A DNA stretch of 18,998 nucleotides from RI-92 sp037384645 (GTDB taxonomy: Bacteria > Pseudomonadota > Gammaproteobacteria > UBA6429 > Thiohalophilaceae): assembly GCA_037384645.1 (NCBI GenBank), contig JARRNT010000049.1, forward strand, positions 1 through 18,998. The letters are read 5' to 3'. The position numbers and the translations under genes are program-made. Every line of letters begins with the position of its first letter. Position 1 is the stretch's first letter. Positions 7,046 through 15,299 of this stretch are shown here, one piece after another. The notes under the pieces are model-generated. The model worked only from the letters and a program-made list of their open reading frames with translations. It searched no databases and was not told the origin of the DNA.

Positions 7046-8125
7046 ATGGCTGAGAAACAGCAAATGCGCCCACCGATTGAGTCGGGTTGTCCGGATGGCT
7101 TCCAGTATATGCATCCGGTAATGCGCAAGAACTACGGTCAGTGGAAATACCACGAGCACCCGCGTCCGGGCGTACTCAAGCACGTTGCCCACAGTGGCGA
7201 TGAAATCTGGACGGTCAAGGCCGGTACCCAGCGTATCCTGGACGTATTCACCCTGCGCAAGCTGACCGAAATCGGTGAGAAGTTTGCCGACGGTTACGTT
7301 CGTTTCACCATTCGTTGCAACATCGAATACATGGTATCCGACGCCGCCAAGGTCGAGCCTTTGATCAAGGCCCTGGAAGACGCCGGTTTCGTCGTTGGCG
7401 GTACTGCCAACTCTGTTGCGATGATTTCACACACCCAGGGCTGGCTGCACTGCGATATTCCCGGCACTGACGCATCCGGTGTTGTGAAGGCAATGATGGA
7501 CGAACTCATCGACGACTTTAAAAACTGCAACATGCCAAACCGTGTGCATATCACCACCTCCTGCTGCCAGATCAACTGTGGTGGCCAGGGTGATATTGCC
7601 ATCAACGTGCAACACACCAAGCCGCCCAAGATCAACCACAGCCTGGTTGCCAACGTGTGCGAGCGTCCGTCTGTTGTCGCACGTTGCCCGGTAGCGGCGA
7701 TTCGCCCGGCTCAGGTGAACGGCAAACCTTCTCTGGAAGTGGACGAGAAGAAATGTATCTGCTGTGGCGCCTGCTTCCCGCCGTGCCCGCCGATGCAAAT
7801 CAACGACCCGGTACACACCAAGCTGGCTATCTGGGTAGGTGGTAACCACTCCAACGCACGTGGCAAGCCGACCTTCCAGAAACTGGTTGCCGCTGGTATC
7901 CCGAACAACCCGCCGCGTTGGCCGGAAGCAACTGCTATCGTCAAGCAGATCCTGAAGGCTTACCGGGAAGATGCGCGTGATTGGGAGCGTGTCAACGACT
8001 GGATCGAGCGCATCGGTTGGCCGCGTTTCTTCGAAAAGACTGGTCTGCCCTTCACCAAGTATCATATTGATAACTGGACCGGCGCACGCAACAGTCTGAA
8101 TGCTTCAACCCATATCCGCTTCTAA
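7046..8125 (+). CDS. dsrB: Reverse dissimilatory sulfite reductase, beta subunit
   Basis: Beta subunit that pairs with DsrA in the alpha2-beta2 reductase. It has 359 residues and a TAGGAGA site before the ATG. The cofactor region contains TTSCCQINCGGQGD (Cys173, 174, 178) and ANVCERPSVVARCP (Cys205, Cys214). The ferredoxin domain follows as CICCGACFPPCPP (Cys237, 240, 243, 247). The C-terminal part (RVNDWIERIGWPRFFE) is also typical of the family. The short gap to dsrE (20 bp) and the lack of any terminator support a common transcript. Confidence 0.97.
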   Translation: MAEKQQMRPPIESGCPDGFQYMHPVMRKNYGQWKYHEHPRPGVLKHVAHSGDEIWTVKAGTQRILDVFTLRKLTEIGEKFADGYVRFTIRCNIEYMVSDAAKVEPLIKALEDAGFVVGGTANSVAMISHTQGWLHCDIPGTDASGVVKAMMDELIDDFKNCNMPNRVHITTSCCQINCGGQGDIAINVQHTKPPKINHSLVANVCERPSVVARCPVAAIRPAQVNGKPSLEVDEKKCICCGACFPPCPPMQINDPVHTKLAIWVGGNHSNARGKPTFQKLVAAGIPNNPPRWPEATAIVKQILKAYREDARDWERVNDWIERIGWPRFFEKTGLPFTKYHIDNWTGARNSLNASTHIRF

Positions 8126-8145
8126 TCAAGATAAGGAAGCAATCA

Positions 8146-8538
8146 ATGAAGTTAAGCATTCAAATTAACGAAGGTCCTTATAACCACGAAGCTTCTAACA
8201 CGGCCCTGAATTTTGCCAGGGCCGCGTTGGACGCCGGTCATGAAATCTTCCGCGTCTTCTTCTATCACGATGGCGTGAACAACGGCACTCGCTACACCAC
8301 CCCGCCCCAGGATGATCGCAACATCATTCAATCCTGGACGGACCTGGCCAAAGAGAAAGAGCTTGACCTGGTCGTGTGTGTGGCTGCAGCCCAGCGTCGC
8401 GGCATCGTGGATGAAGGTGAACAACAACGAAACGGCAAAGATGGCAATAACATTGCCGACGGTTTTCGTATTTCCGGCCTGGGTCAGCTGATCGAAGCCG
8501 GGATTCAATCTGACCGTCTTGTTGTATTTGGCGATTAA
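8146..8538 (+). CDS. dsrE: DsrE, sulfurtransferase subunit of DsrEFH
   Basis: Small cytoplasmic subunit of the DsrE2F2H2 hexamer, which accepts persulfide sulfur and passes it to DsrC. It has 130 residues and a ribosome binding site AAGGAAG before the ATG. The single cysteine, Cys78 in LVVCVAAAQRRG, is the active residue and is at the same number as reported for A. vinosum DsrE. The start MKLSIQINEGPY and the glycine-rich end (FRISGLGQLIEAG) match DsrE/TusD. Its presence is a marker of the oxidative form of the pathway. dsrF follows after 12 bp. Confidence 0.95.
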   Translation: MKLSIQINEGPYNHEASNTALNFARAALDAGHEIFRVFFYHDGVNNGTRYTTPPQDDRNIIQSWTDLAKEKELDLVVCVAAAQRRGIVDEGEQQRNGKDGNNIADGFRISGLGQLIEAGIQSDRLVVFGD

Positions 8539-8550
8539 CGGGGGATTAAC

Positions 8551-8958
8551 ATGTCCGATATAAAGAAGTTCATGTATGTGAATCGTAAGGCCCCGTACGG
8601 CACTATCTATGCCTGGGAATCTCTTGAAGTCGTCTTGATTGGCGCTGCTTTCGAGCAGGATGTCAGCCTGGCTTTCATCGATGACGGTGTCTACCAGCTG
8701 GTCAAGGGTCAGAACACCAAGGAGCTCGGTATCAAGAATTTTTCACCGACCTACACTGCTCTGGGTGACTATGACATCAAGAAGATCTACGTCGAGAAAG
8801 AATCACTTGAGGCACGCGGTCTGACTGTTGAAGACCTGATGCCACTCAAGTGGGAAGACGAAAATGAAGACTATGCGGAAAAGGATTCTATCCACGTTGT
8901 GCCAGCCAAAGAACTTGCCGGCATTCTGGATGACTCTGACGTTCTGCTGAATTTCTAA
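8551..8958 (+). CDS. dsrF: DsrF, structural subunit of DsrEFH
   Basis: Second subunit of the DsrEFH sulfur-relay hexamer, homologous to TusC. It has 135 residues and a GGGGG-type ribosome binding site. The protein has no cysteine, as expected for DsrF, which has a structural rather than sulfur-carrying role. The start KKFMYVNRKAPYG and the block SLAFIDDGVYQLVKGQNT are characteristic of the family. It lies between dsrE (12 bp) and dsrH (15 bp). Confidence 0.94.
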   Translation: MSDIKKFMYVNRKAPYGTIYAWESLEVVLIGAAFEQDVSLAFIDDGVYQLVKGQNTKELGIKNFSPTYTALGDYDIKKIYVEKESLEARGLTVEDLMPLKWEDENEDYAEKDSIHVVPAKELAGILDDSDVLLNF

Positions 8959-8973
8959 GACGAGGTCTGACGA

Positions 8974-9282
8974 ATGGCAATTTTACATACCATTAACAAA
9001 TCACCGTTTGACAAGGGTTCACTTGATGCCTGTGTCCGTCTGGCCGTCAAGGGCAGCTCAGTCCTGTTTATCGAAGACGGTGTTTACGGTGCCATGAAAG
9101 GCACCGCCAAATCCGGTGTCGTCGAAGGTGCCAAAGGTGATTTGAGTTTTTACGTATTAGGTCCTGATTTAAAAGCCCGCGGTATTGATGAAGACAAACT
9201 CATCGATGGCGTAACGGTAGTCGATTACGACGGTTTTGTTAAACTCACCGTTGATAACGACAAAGTTCAGGCATGGCTTTAA
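8974..9282 (+). CDS. dsrH: DsrH, subunit of DsrEFH
   Basis: Third subunit of the DsrEFH complex, homologous to TusB, with 102 residues. Cys20 (SLDACVRLA) is the single cysteine and matches the conserved DsrH position. The block VLFIEDGVYGAMKGT resembles the corresponding part of DsrF, which reflects their common fold. A GACGAGG site precedes the ATG, and dsrC follows after 43 bp with its own strong ribosome binding site. Confidence 0.93.
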   Translation: MAILHTINKSPFDKGSLDACVRLAVKGSSVLFIEDGVYGAMKGTAKSGVVEGAKGDLSFYVLGPDLKARGIDEDKLIDGVTVVDYDGFVKLTVDNDKVQAWL

Positions 9283-9325
9283 TTTTGAACTAGGAAACAG
9301 TTCCCCAGCACGAGGAGATAGAACC

Positions 9326-9661
9326 ATGGCAGCAATTGAAGTAAATGGCAAAAGCTACGAAGTCGACGAAGAGGGTTACCTGGCTGACCTGAATCAATGG
9401 GACAAAGACATCGCTGAGGCAATGGCCAAAGCTGATGAGTGTGATTTAACTGAAAACCACTGGGAAGTTATCAACTTCCTGCGTGAGTACTACGAAGAGT
9501 ATCAGATTGCCCCTGCAGTACGCGTACTGACCAAGGCAATCGGCAAGAAACTGGGTCCGGACAAAGGTAACAGCAAGTACCTGTACGAACTGTTCCCGTA
9601 TGGCCCTGCAAAGCAAGCCTGTAAATACGCAGGTCTGCCGAAGCCGACCGGCTGCGTCTGA
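9326..9661 (+). CDS. dsrC: DsrC, sulfur-carrier substrate of DsrAB and DsrMKJOP
   Basis: Small cytoplasmic protein that carries sulfur on its flexible C-terminal arm, taking it from DsrEFH to DsrAB. The start is the ATG at 9326, preceded by CGAGGAGA. It gives 111 residues (MAAIEVNGKSYEVDEEGYL...). The longer in-frame start at 9236 overlaps dsrH and is unlikely. The redox pair is intact: Cys99 (KQACKYAGLP) and the penultimate Cys110 (TGCV), separated by ten residues, which distinguishes true DsrC from TusE (one Cys) and RspA (none). An additional cysteine at position 39 is present. A stable hairpin follows the stop codon. The cysteine-free paralogue at 2997-3338 makes a direct comparison possible. 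Confidence 0.97.
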   Translation: MAAIEVNGKSYEVDEEGYLADLNQWDKDIAEAMAKADECDLTENHWEVINFLREYYEEYQIAPAVRVLTKAIGKKLGPDKGNSKYLYELFPYGPAKQACKYAGLPKPTGCV

Positions 9662-9669
9662 AGCAGTTC

Positions 9670-9693
9670 AAGAGGGGGTTTCGACCCCCTCTT
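9670..9693 (+). terminator. Perfect 10-bp hairpin between dsrC and dsrM
   Basis: AAGAGGGGGT (9670-9679) and ACCCCCTCTT (9684-9693) form a perfect stem around the loop TTCG, nine bases after the dsrC stop. The sequence after it (ATATCCAAG) has no T-run, so complete termination is unlikely and dsrM follows on the same strand. It could reduce read-through or protect the 3' end of a dsrABEFHC transcript, so that the soluble proteins are made in excess over the membrane complex. Confidence 0.65.
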
Positions 9694-9734
9694 ATATCCA
9701 AGAATTTAGATCAAACAATAAAGGGTAGGAGCGC

Positions 9735-10502
9735 ATGCACGCCTTAAATGGTATCGACGTTTTATATGCAATATTGTTTTACGCGGCAACATTGATCCTG
9801 GTTTTCGGTATTGCTGTCAAAATCAAACAATATGCGCAAACTCCCGCACCGCTGAAGATCCCGACCACCCCTGCTCCGGTGACACAAACCGGCGTGGTCT
9901 GGCGTATCATCACCGAAGTCGTTTTCTTTAACAGCCTGTGGAAATCCACCAAGTGGACCTGGATTTTTGGCTGGTTGTTTCATTTATCCCTGTTACTCGC
10001 TTTTTTCCGCCACCTGCGCTATATCCTGACGCCGGACGGCTGGTTAAGCTTCTTATGGCCGATCACAGATAACTGGCTGGTACAGTTTGCCGGGCAATAT
10101 GCCAGTTTTGGCATGATGATTGGCTTGCTGGGTCTGTTCGGACGTCGCGTGTTCGTGGATCGCGTGCGTTACATTTCCAGTCCCTCGGATTACGCCATGC
10201 TGATACTGTTAATGGCGATCGCCGGTACCGGCATGCTGATGTCCTTTGTTGACCATACCGACATCATGCAACTGAAAGATTTTGTACTGGGTCTTGCCTA
10301 TCTGCAATGGCAACACCTCCCGGAAGACGGTCTGCTGCTGACCCACCTGTCGCTGGTGATCCTGCTGATGATCATCTTCCCTGTCAGCAAGCTGCTGCAC
10401 GCACCGGGCATCTTCTTTAGTCCGACTCGTAACCAGGTCGACAACCCGCGCGAGAAACGGCACCTTGCCCCCTGGGCACGCAAACTGGAAACCGGAAATT
10501 AA
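9735..10502 (+). CDS. dsrM: DsrM, membrane cytochrome b subunit (NarI-like)
   Basis: Membrane subunit of the DsrMKJOP complex that exchanges electrons with the quinone pool. It has 255 residues, TAGGAGCG before the ATG, and about five or six hydrophobic segments (roughly 9-30, 76-96, 118-136, 153-172, 200-222). The candidate heme b ligands are His83 and His93 (10 apart) and His204 and His222 (18 apart). This is the same spacing as the four heme-ligating histidines of NarI. The C-terminal tail is charged and probably cytoplasmic. dsrK follows after 15 bp. Confidence 0.94.
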   Translation: MHALNGIDVLYAILFYAATLILVFGIAVKIKQYAQTPAPLKIPTTPAPVTQTGVVWRIITEVVFFNSLWKSTKWTWIFGWLFHLSLLLAFFRHLRYILTPDGWLSFLWPITDNWLVQFAGQYASFGMMIGLLGLFGRRVFVDRVRYISSPSDYAMLILLMAIAGTGMLMSFVDHTDIMQLKDFVLGLAYLQWQHLPEDGLLLTHLSLVILLMIIFPVSKLLHAPGIFFSPTRNQVDNPREKRHLAPWARKLETGN

Positions 10503-10517
10503 AGGTGAGGTAACATC

Positions 10518-12023
10518 GTGGCTGATTTCGATATCCCAGAAATAAAAGAATATCCGGTCATCCCCCACGTCAAACCGGGGGTGATGGCACACAGCAAGCC
10601 GTTTGTTGCTAAGGATGTATTCCAGAAAGAGCTTGGCTTTCCCGGTGAGCTGGTTGAAAACTGGAAGGAAAAAACCATCGAGAAGATGGATGAGATCCGG
10701 ACCAAATATCGTTCCATCCAGGTCTTCATGGACATCTGCGTCAAGTGCGGCGCCTGTACTGATAAATGCCATTATTACCTGGGTACCTCTGATCCCAAGA
10801 ACATGCCGGTGGCGCGTCAGGACCTGATGCGTCAGGTTTATCGTCGTTACTTCACCTTTGCCGGTAAATTCTTCGGCAAGCTGGGTATTCCGGGATTTGT
10901 CGGGGCCCGCGAACTGGATAAAGAGGTGCTGGACGACTGGTACAGCTACTATCACCAGTGCTCCCAGTGTCGTCGTTGTTCCGTATACTGCCCTTACGGC
11001 ATTGATACTGCCGAAATTTCCATGGCCGCGCGCGAGATCATGGATTCCATCGGTGTCGGTCAGAAATACTGTAACGAGATTATCGGCAAGGTTTTCAAGA
11101 TTGGTAACAACCTTGGCCTGCCCGAACCGGCGCTGGCCGATACCCTTGAAGGTCTCGAAGAAGAAATCGAAGAGGATACCGGTGTCCCCGTGAAATTGCC
11201 GCTGGACGTCAAGGGTGCGGATATTCTCTTGATTACCCCGTCCGCCGACTTTTTCGCCGAGCCGCACGTCGATGGCCTCATCGGCTATGCCAAGGTCTTC
11301 CACGAAGCCGGCGCCAGCTGGACCATGAGTTCCTATGCTTCGGAGGCAGCCAACTTCGGCATGTTCATCGGCAGTTATGAGAATATGCGCCGCGTCTCCA
11401 TGCGTATCCGAGAAGCGGCACTGGAGCTGGGTGTCAAACGCATCATTTTTGGTGAGTGCGGCCACGCCTGGCGCGTCGCCTACAGCTTCCTGAATACCCT
11501 GGCCGGTCCGTTTGATTTTCTGGACCCCAATTATCCTGTACCACAGCATATCTGTGAGTACACCTATGACTTGATTCAAAAAGGCAAACTCAAATTTGAC
11601 AAGTCAGCCAATGACCATCGGGTGATGACTTACCACGATTCCTGTAACGTGGCCCGTGCCTCGCGCATGGGTTCAGAACCCGGCGGTCAGTTCAAGATCC
11701 CGCGCGCCATCATCAAGGCGGTATGTAATCACTTTTACGACATGCCGGCAGATACCGTGGGTGAAGCCACGTACTGTTGCGGCGGTGGTGGCGGTCTATT
11801 GACTGATGATTTGATGGAAGTTCGGGTCAAGGGCGCCCTTCCGCGTATGGAAGCACTGAAACACGTCGTGAAAAATCACGGCGTAACACACATGGCGGCA
11901 ATTTGCGCCATTTGTAAAAGCCAGTTCACCAAGGTAATCCCGTATTACGGTTTTACCATGGATCAGATTATCAGCGTGCATCAGCTTGTTGGTGATGCAA
12001 TTGTTTTGACGAAAGAAGATTAG
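10518..12023 (+). CDS. dsrK: DsrK, HdrD-like iron-sulfur subunit
   Basis: Cytoplasmic catalytic subunit of DsrMKJOP, related to heterodisulfide reductase HdrD and thought to act on the DsrC disulfide/trisulfide. It has 501 residues. The start is a GTG at 10518 with AGGTGAGG upstream. Two [4Fe-4S] motifs are visible: CVKCGACTDKC (Cys74, 77, 80, 84) and CSQCRRCSVYC (Cys148, 151, 154, 158). The CCG domain that binds the special catalytic cluster has YHDSCNVAR (Cys376), CCGGGGG (Cys420, 421) and AICAIC (Cys463, 466). An extra GECGHAWR site (Cys314) is present. The operon position after dsrM is typical. Confidence 0.95.
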   Translation: MADFDIPEIKEYPVIPHVKPGVMAHSKPFVAKDVFQKELGFPGELVENWKEKTIEKMDEIRTKYRSIQVFMDICVKCGACTDKCHYYLGTSDPKNMPVARQDLMRQVYRRYFTFAGKFFGKLGIPGFVGARELDKEVLDDWYSYYHQCSQCRRCSVYCPYGIDTAEISMAAREIMDSIGVGQKYCNEIIGKVFKIGNNLGLPEPALADTLEGLEEEIEEDTGVPVKLPLDVKGADILLITPSADFFAEPHVDGLIGYAKVFHEAGASWTMSSYASEAANFGMFIGSYENMRRVSMRIREAALELGVKRIIFGECGHAWRVAYSFLNTLAGPFDFLDPNYPVPQHICEYTYDLIQKGKLKFDKSANDHRVMTYHDSCNVARASRMGSEPGGQFKIPRAIIKAVCNHFYDMPADTVGEATYCCGGGGGLLTDDLMEVRVKGALPRMEALKHVVKNHGVTHMAAICAICKSQFTKVIPYYGFTMDQIISVHQLVGDAIVLTKED

Positions 12024-12070
12024 TTTGATTTTACGGTTCAAGCCGGATCGTTAGCATAGGAGATTGAGGC

Positions 12071-14020
12071 ATGGCTACATCACGTGACGATATGCAAGAA
12101 AACAAACTCACGTTCCGTCGGTTCAAAGATGGCGACCACGATTGGCGTTCCAATACTGATCGCATCTTCAAGGGCGACCATTCACATAAGTGCCCGACGT
12201 ACGTAAACCGCACCCCTCCTTGCCAGGGCAGCTGCCCCTCCGGTGAGGACATCCGTGGCTGGCTCGATATCGTACGCGGTATCGAAAAGCCACCCAAAGA
12301 CATGACCATGCAGGAATACGCGTTTCGTCGTTCCACCGACGCCAACCCGTTCCCGTCCATCATGGGTCGTGTTTGTCCGGCACCGTGTGAAGACGGCTGC
12401 AACCGTAACCAGGTTGAAGACCACGTTGGTATCAATGCCGTGGAACAATATATCGGTGACTCTGCGCTGGAAAACAAGTTTACCTTCGCAACCGGCAAAG
12501 ACACCGGCAAGAAGGTTGCCATCATTGGTGGCGGTCCGGCCGGCCTGGCTGCCGCCTACCAGCTGCGTCGCCGCGGCCATGCCTGTACCGTATTTGATGA
12601 TCACGAAGAACTCGGCGGCATGATGCGTTACGGCATTCCCGGCTATCGTACTCCGCGTGACGTCCTTGATGGCGAAATCCAGCGTATCGTCGACATGGGT
12701 GTCGAGGTCAAGACCAAGACGCGTGTTGGACGTGATATCAGCATCGCTGACCTGGAGAAAAACTACGATGCCATCATGTGGGCACTGGGTGCGAAGAAAG
12801 GTCGCCTCCTCCCGATTCCCAATGCCGACGCACAGAACTGCCTGACCGGCGTCGACTTCCTGGAAGCCTTCAACGATGGTCGTCTGAAGCTGGTTTCCGA
12901 AAAAGTCGTGGTTGTCGGTGGTGGTGATACCTCAATCGACGTGGTCTCTGTTGCCCGCCGCCTGGGTCACATCACCAACATTAACGAGAAAGATCGTCCG
13001 GAGAACGTGGTTCTCGGTCATACCGCACACGACGTTGCGGCCTCTGCCACCCGCCAGGGTGCCGACGTGACCCTGATCAGCCGTGCCGCCATTGAAAAGA
13101 TGAACGCCGCAGAACACGAAGTACGTGATGCGCTGCGTGAAGGTGTCAAAATCCGCGGCCTGCTCAACCCGATCGAAGTTGTGCTCGATGATTCCGGCCG
13201 TGCCAAGGCCCTGCGCGTGGTCGAGCTCGAAGACGACGGCAAGACCCCGAAGGAAGGCAGCGAGTTCGATATCGAAGCCGATTTGATCGTCTCGGCCATC
13301 GGTCAGGGTGGTGATATGACCGGTATGGAAGACTACGGCAACGAGCGTGGATTCATTGATGCCGACCAGCACTTCCAGGTCCCGGGTAAACCCGGCCACT
13401 TTGTCTGCGGTGATATCGTACGTCCCCACCTGCTGACTACCGCTATTGGCCAGGCTTCCATCGCCGTGGAAAGTATTGAGCACTACTTCAAGCATGAAAA
13501 CCTGAGCAAGCGCCCCAAGGTTGACAAGCACCACTTCAACCTGCTGAACAAGCTGCGTGAAGCCGGTCTGGAGCCTGAAGAGTTCAGTAAAGAAGTCTCC
13601 GAGGACTATCGTGGTACGTCTACCAGTAAGTTTGCTATCCACAACTACGAGGATCGCTCAGCTTACGAGATTATTCCTTCCGATAAACTGTTCCTGGGTC
13701 ACTTCCCGTTCACTCCGCGCCTGAAGCGTGAGGAAGATGTGCCCGATTCCGATGAAGTACTCGGTCACTTCCAGGAGCGGATGAAAGGTCTGTCTGAAGA
13801 GCAGGCAGTGGAAGAAGCCGACCGCTGCATGAGCTGCGGTATGTGCTTCGAGTGTGACAACTGTGTCATTTACTGCCCGCAGGACGCTATCTTCCGCGTC
13901 AAGAAGTCCGAAGCCACCATGGGCCGCTACGTAGATACCGACTATGCCAAGTGTGTAGGCTGTCATATCTGCGCCGATGTCTGCCCGACCGGCTACATCG
14001 ACATGGCAATGGGTGAATAA
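12071..14020 (+). CDS. dsrL: DsrL, NAD(P)H:acceptor oxidoreductase partner of DsrAB
   Basis: Iron-sulfur flavoprotein that exchanges electrons between DsrAB and NAD(P)+. It has 649 residues, and AGGAGATTGAG precedes the ATG. Domain order: an N-terminal GltD-like cysteine region (Cys41, 51, 55, 102, 106, 110), FAD Rossmann motif GGGPAG (153-158), NAD(P) motif GGGDTS (283-288), a third FAD-contact block HFVCGDIVRP, a linker, then ferredoxin modules at CMSCGMC...CVIYCPQ (586-602) and CVGCHICADVCP (628-638). The C-terminal ferredoxin is characteristic of the DsrL-1 type of sulfur oxidisers. The gene is between dsrK (47 bp) and dsrJ. Confidence 0.95.
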   Translation: MATSRDDMQENKLTFRRFKDGDHDWRSNTDRIFKGDHSHKCPTYVNRTPPCQGSCPSGEDIRGWLDIVRGIEKPPKDMTMQEYAFRRSTDANPFPSIMGRVCPAPCEDGCNRNQVEDHVGINAVEQYIGDSALENKFTFATGKDTGKKVAIIGGGPAGLAAAYQLRRRGHACTVFDDHEELGGMMRYGIPGYRTPRDVLDGEIQRIVDMGVEVKTKTRVGRDISIADLEKNYDAIMWALGAKKGRLLPIPNADAQNCLTGVDFLEAFNDGRLKLVSEKVVVVGGGDTSIDVVSVARRLGHITNINEKDRPENVVLGHTAHDVAASATRQGADVTLISRAAIEKMNAAEHEVRDALREGVKIRGLLNPIEVVLDDSGRAKALRVVELEDDGKTPKEGSEFDIEADLIVSAIGQGGDMTGMEDYGNERGFIDADQHFQVPGKPGHFVCGDIVRPHLLTTAIGQASIAVESIEHYFKHENLSKRPKVDKHHFNLLNKLREAGLEPEEFSKEVSEDYRGTSTSKFAIHNYEDRSAYEIIPSDKLFLGHFPFTPRLKREEDVPDSDEVLGHFQERMKGLSEEQAVEEADRCMSCGMCFECDNCVIYCPQDAIFRVKKSEATMGRYVDTDYAKCVGCHICADVCPTGYIDMAMGE

Positions 14021-14041
14021 TACAAAGACGGAGTGAGTACA

Positions 14042-14545
14042 TTGTCTTCTTTTTACAAACTCGTCGCGACCGGGGTAGCTTTATTGCTACCCCTTGTCGT
14101 GTATGCTGATTCACTGGTGCCGGAACCTCCGGAAGCAGCGAAAAACTATAACGACAAAACTCAGTGTGTTGAGCCGGTTCCGGAAATGCGCCGCAATCAC
14201 ATGAAGTACCTGCTGCGCCATCGTGACCTGACAATGCACGAAGGCATCCGCACGAAGAAATTCAGCCTGAAGGAATGTATCAACTGTCATAATGCGCCCA
14301 GCCCCAAAGACGGCAAAGTTGCCAGCATTGAAGACAAAAACCACGACCACTTTTGCAGCACCTGCCACAGTTATGCGGCTGTCAAAATCGATTGTTTTGA
14401 ATGCCACTCTGACAAACCGGCAAACACGCAATATCGGCATCCCCTGTCGAGTATGCGCCTGCCTGAGACCGATTTCAGTGCATTGAAGAAAGCCAACGAC
14501 AAAATGCTGGCCAAGGCTGCAGAGAAAAAGGAAAGTCAGCAATGA
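14042..14545 (+). CDS. dsrJ: DsrJ, triheme cytochrome c
   Basis: Periplasm-facing triheme cytochrome of DsrMKJOP. I prefer the TTG at 14042 because GGAG at 14030-14033 lies eight bases before it. This gives 167 residues. A GTG at 14033 is also possible and would add three residues, but it lacks a good site. A signal anchor or signal peptide is clear (hydrophobic stretch about residues 6-21, then YADS). Three CxxCH motifs are present: CINCH, CSTCH and CFECH (heme His about 83, 109, 122). Cys42 (QCVEPVP) corresponds to the cysteine proposed as an unusual axial heme ligand in DsrJ. The gene overlaps dsrO by four bases (ATGA). Confidence 0.92.
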   Translation: MSSFYKLVATGVALLLPLVVYADSLVPEPPEAAKNYNDKTQCVEPVPEMRRNHMKYLLRHRDLTMHEGIRTKKFSLKECINCHNAPSPKDGKVASIEDKNHDHFCSTCHSYAAVKIDCFECHSDKPANTQYRHPLSSMRLPETDFSALKKANDKMLAKAAEKKESQQ

Positions 14546-15291
14546 GTACGGATAACAATATCGATAAATACCGTAGACAGTTTCTGGCCTCAGCGACCGC
14601 TGTTGCCGGACTGGCCGTCGCACCCGGTGTCATCCTCAACCAGGTTGCTCACGCCAAGGCCCTCGATCAGGCTGTGACCAGTAAGAATCGCTGGGGCATG
14701 CTGGTCGACGTCAATAAGTGTGCAACGGGTTGTAACGACTGCGTCAAGGCCTGTAATACTTATAACGGTATTACCGGCGTCGGTGATCCCAAGACGGATG
14801 CGCAGTGGATCCGTAAAGTTAAACTGACCGACAAGCAAACCGGCTATGTCCAGTCCTTGCCACTGATGTGTCAGCACTGTGAATTTCCGCCTTGCGTGGA
14901 TGTCTGCCCTACTGGCGCATCCTTCAAACGCGCTGATGGTATCGTTCTGGTTGATAAGCACATCTGCATCGGCTGCCGCTACTGCATGATGGCATGTCCG
15001 TACAAGGCACGTTCCTTCGTACATGAACCTATTCACGAACACATCTATCCCCGCGGCAAAGGTACGGTGGAAAGTTGCACCATGTGCGTGGATCGCGTCG
15101 ATGATCCCAATGGTCCGCGCGACCCGGCCTGTGTCGAAGCCTGTAATGCTTCAGGCCATAAAGCCATGTGGTTCGGCGATCTCAAAGATCCGGAAAGTGA
15201 AATTTCCAAGCGCTTGAAAGAATATGGCGGTGTACAGATTCGTGCCGATCTGGAGCTGAACACCGGCGTCCGTTATCAGAACCTGGATTAA
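14542..15291 (+). CDS. dsrO: DsrO, Tat-exported iron-sulfur protein
   Basis: Periplasmic ferredoxin-like subunit of DsrMKJOP with 249 residues. A twin-arginine signal is clear: RRQFLA at 11-16, a hydrophobic stretch, and likely cleavage at AHA (36-38). Four [4Fe-4S] sites are visible: Cys60/64/67/71, Cys110/113/118/122, Cys142/145/148/152 and Cys179/182/197/201. This layout is that of NrfC/PhsB/TtrB-like electron-transfer subunits, which pair with NrfD-type membrane proteins such as DsrP. It is translationally coupled to dsrJ by an ATGA overlap, and dsrP follows after eight bases. Confidence 0.95.
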   Translation: MSTDNNIDKYRRQFLASATAVAGLAVAPGVILNQVAHAKALDQAVTSKNRWGMLVDVNKCATGCNDCVKACNTYNGITGVGDPKTDAQWIRKVKLTDKQTGYVQSLPLMCQHCEFPPCVDVCPTGASFKRADGIVLVDKHICIGCRYCMMACPYKARSFVHEPIHEHIYPRGKGTVESCTMCVDRVDDPNGPRDPACVEACNASGHKAMWFGDLKDPESEISKRLKEYGGVQIRADLELNTGVRYQNLD

Positions 15292-15299
15292 CGTATAAA

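Noticed and set aside
6078..7073. Long minus-strand open frame of 331 codons opposite dsrA
   Set aside because: It is the complement of dsrA, which has full family motifs and a good ribosome binding site; the antisense frame shows no known domain.
10209..11579. Minus-strand open frame of 456 codons opposite dsrM and dsrK
   Set aside because: It spans two clear genes on the other strand and contains no recognisable motif; an antisense shadow of codon bias.
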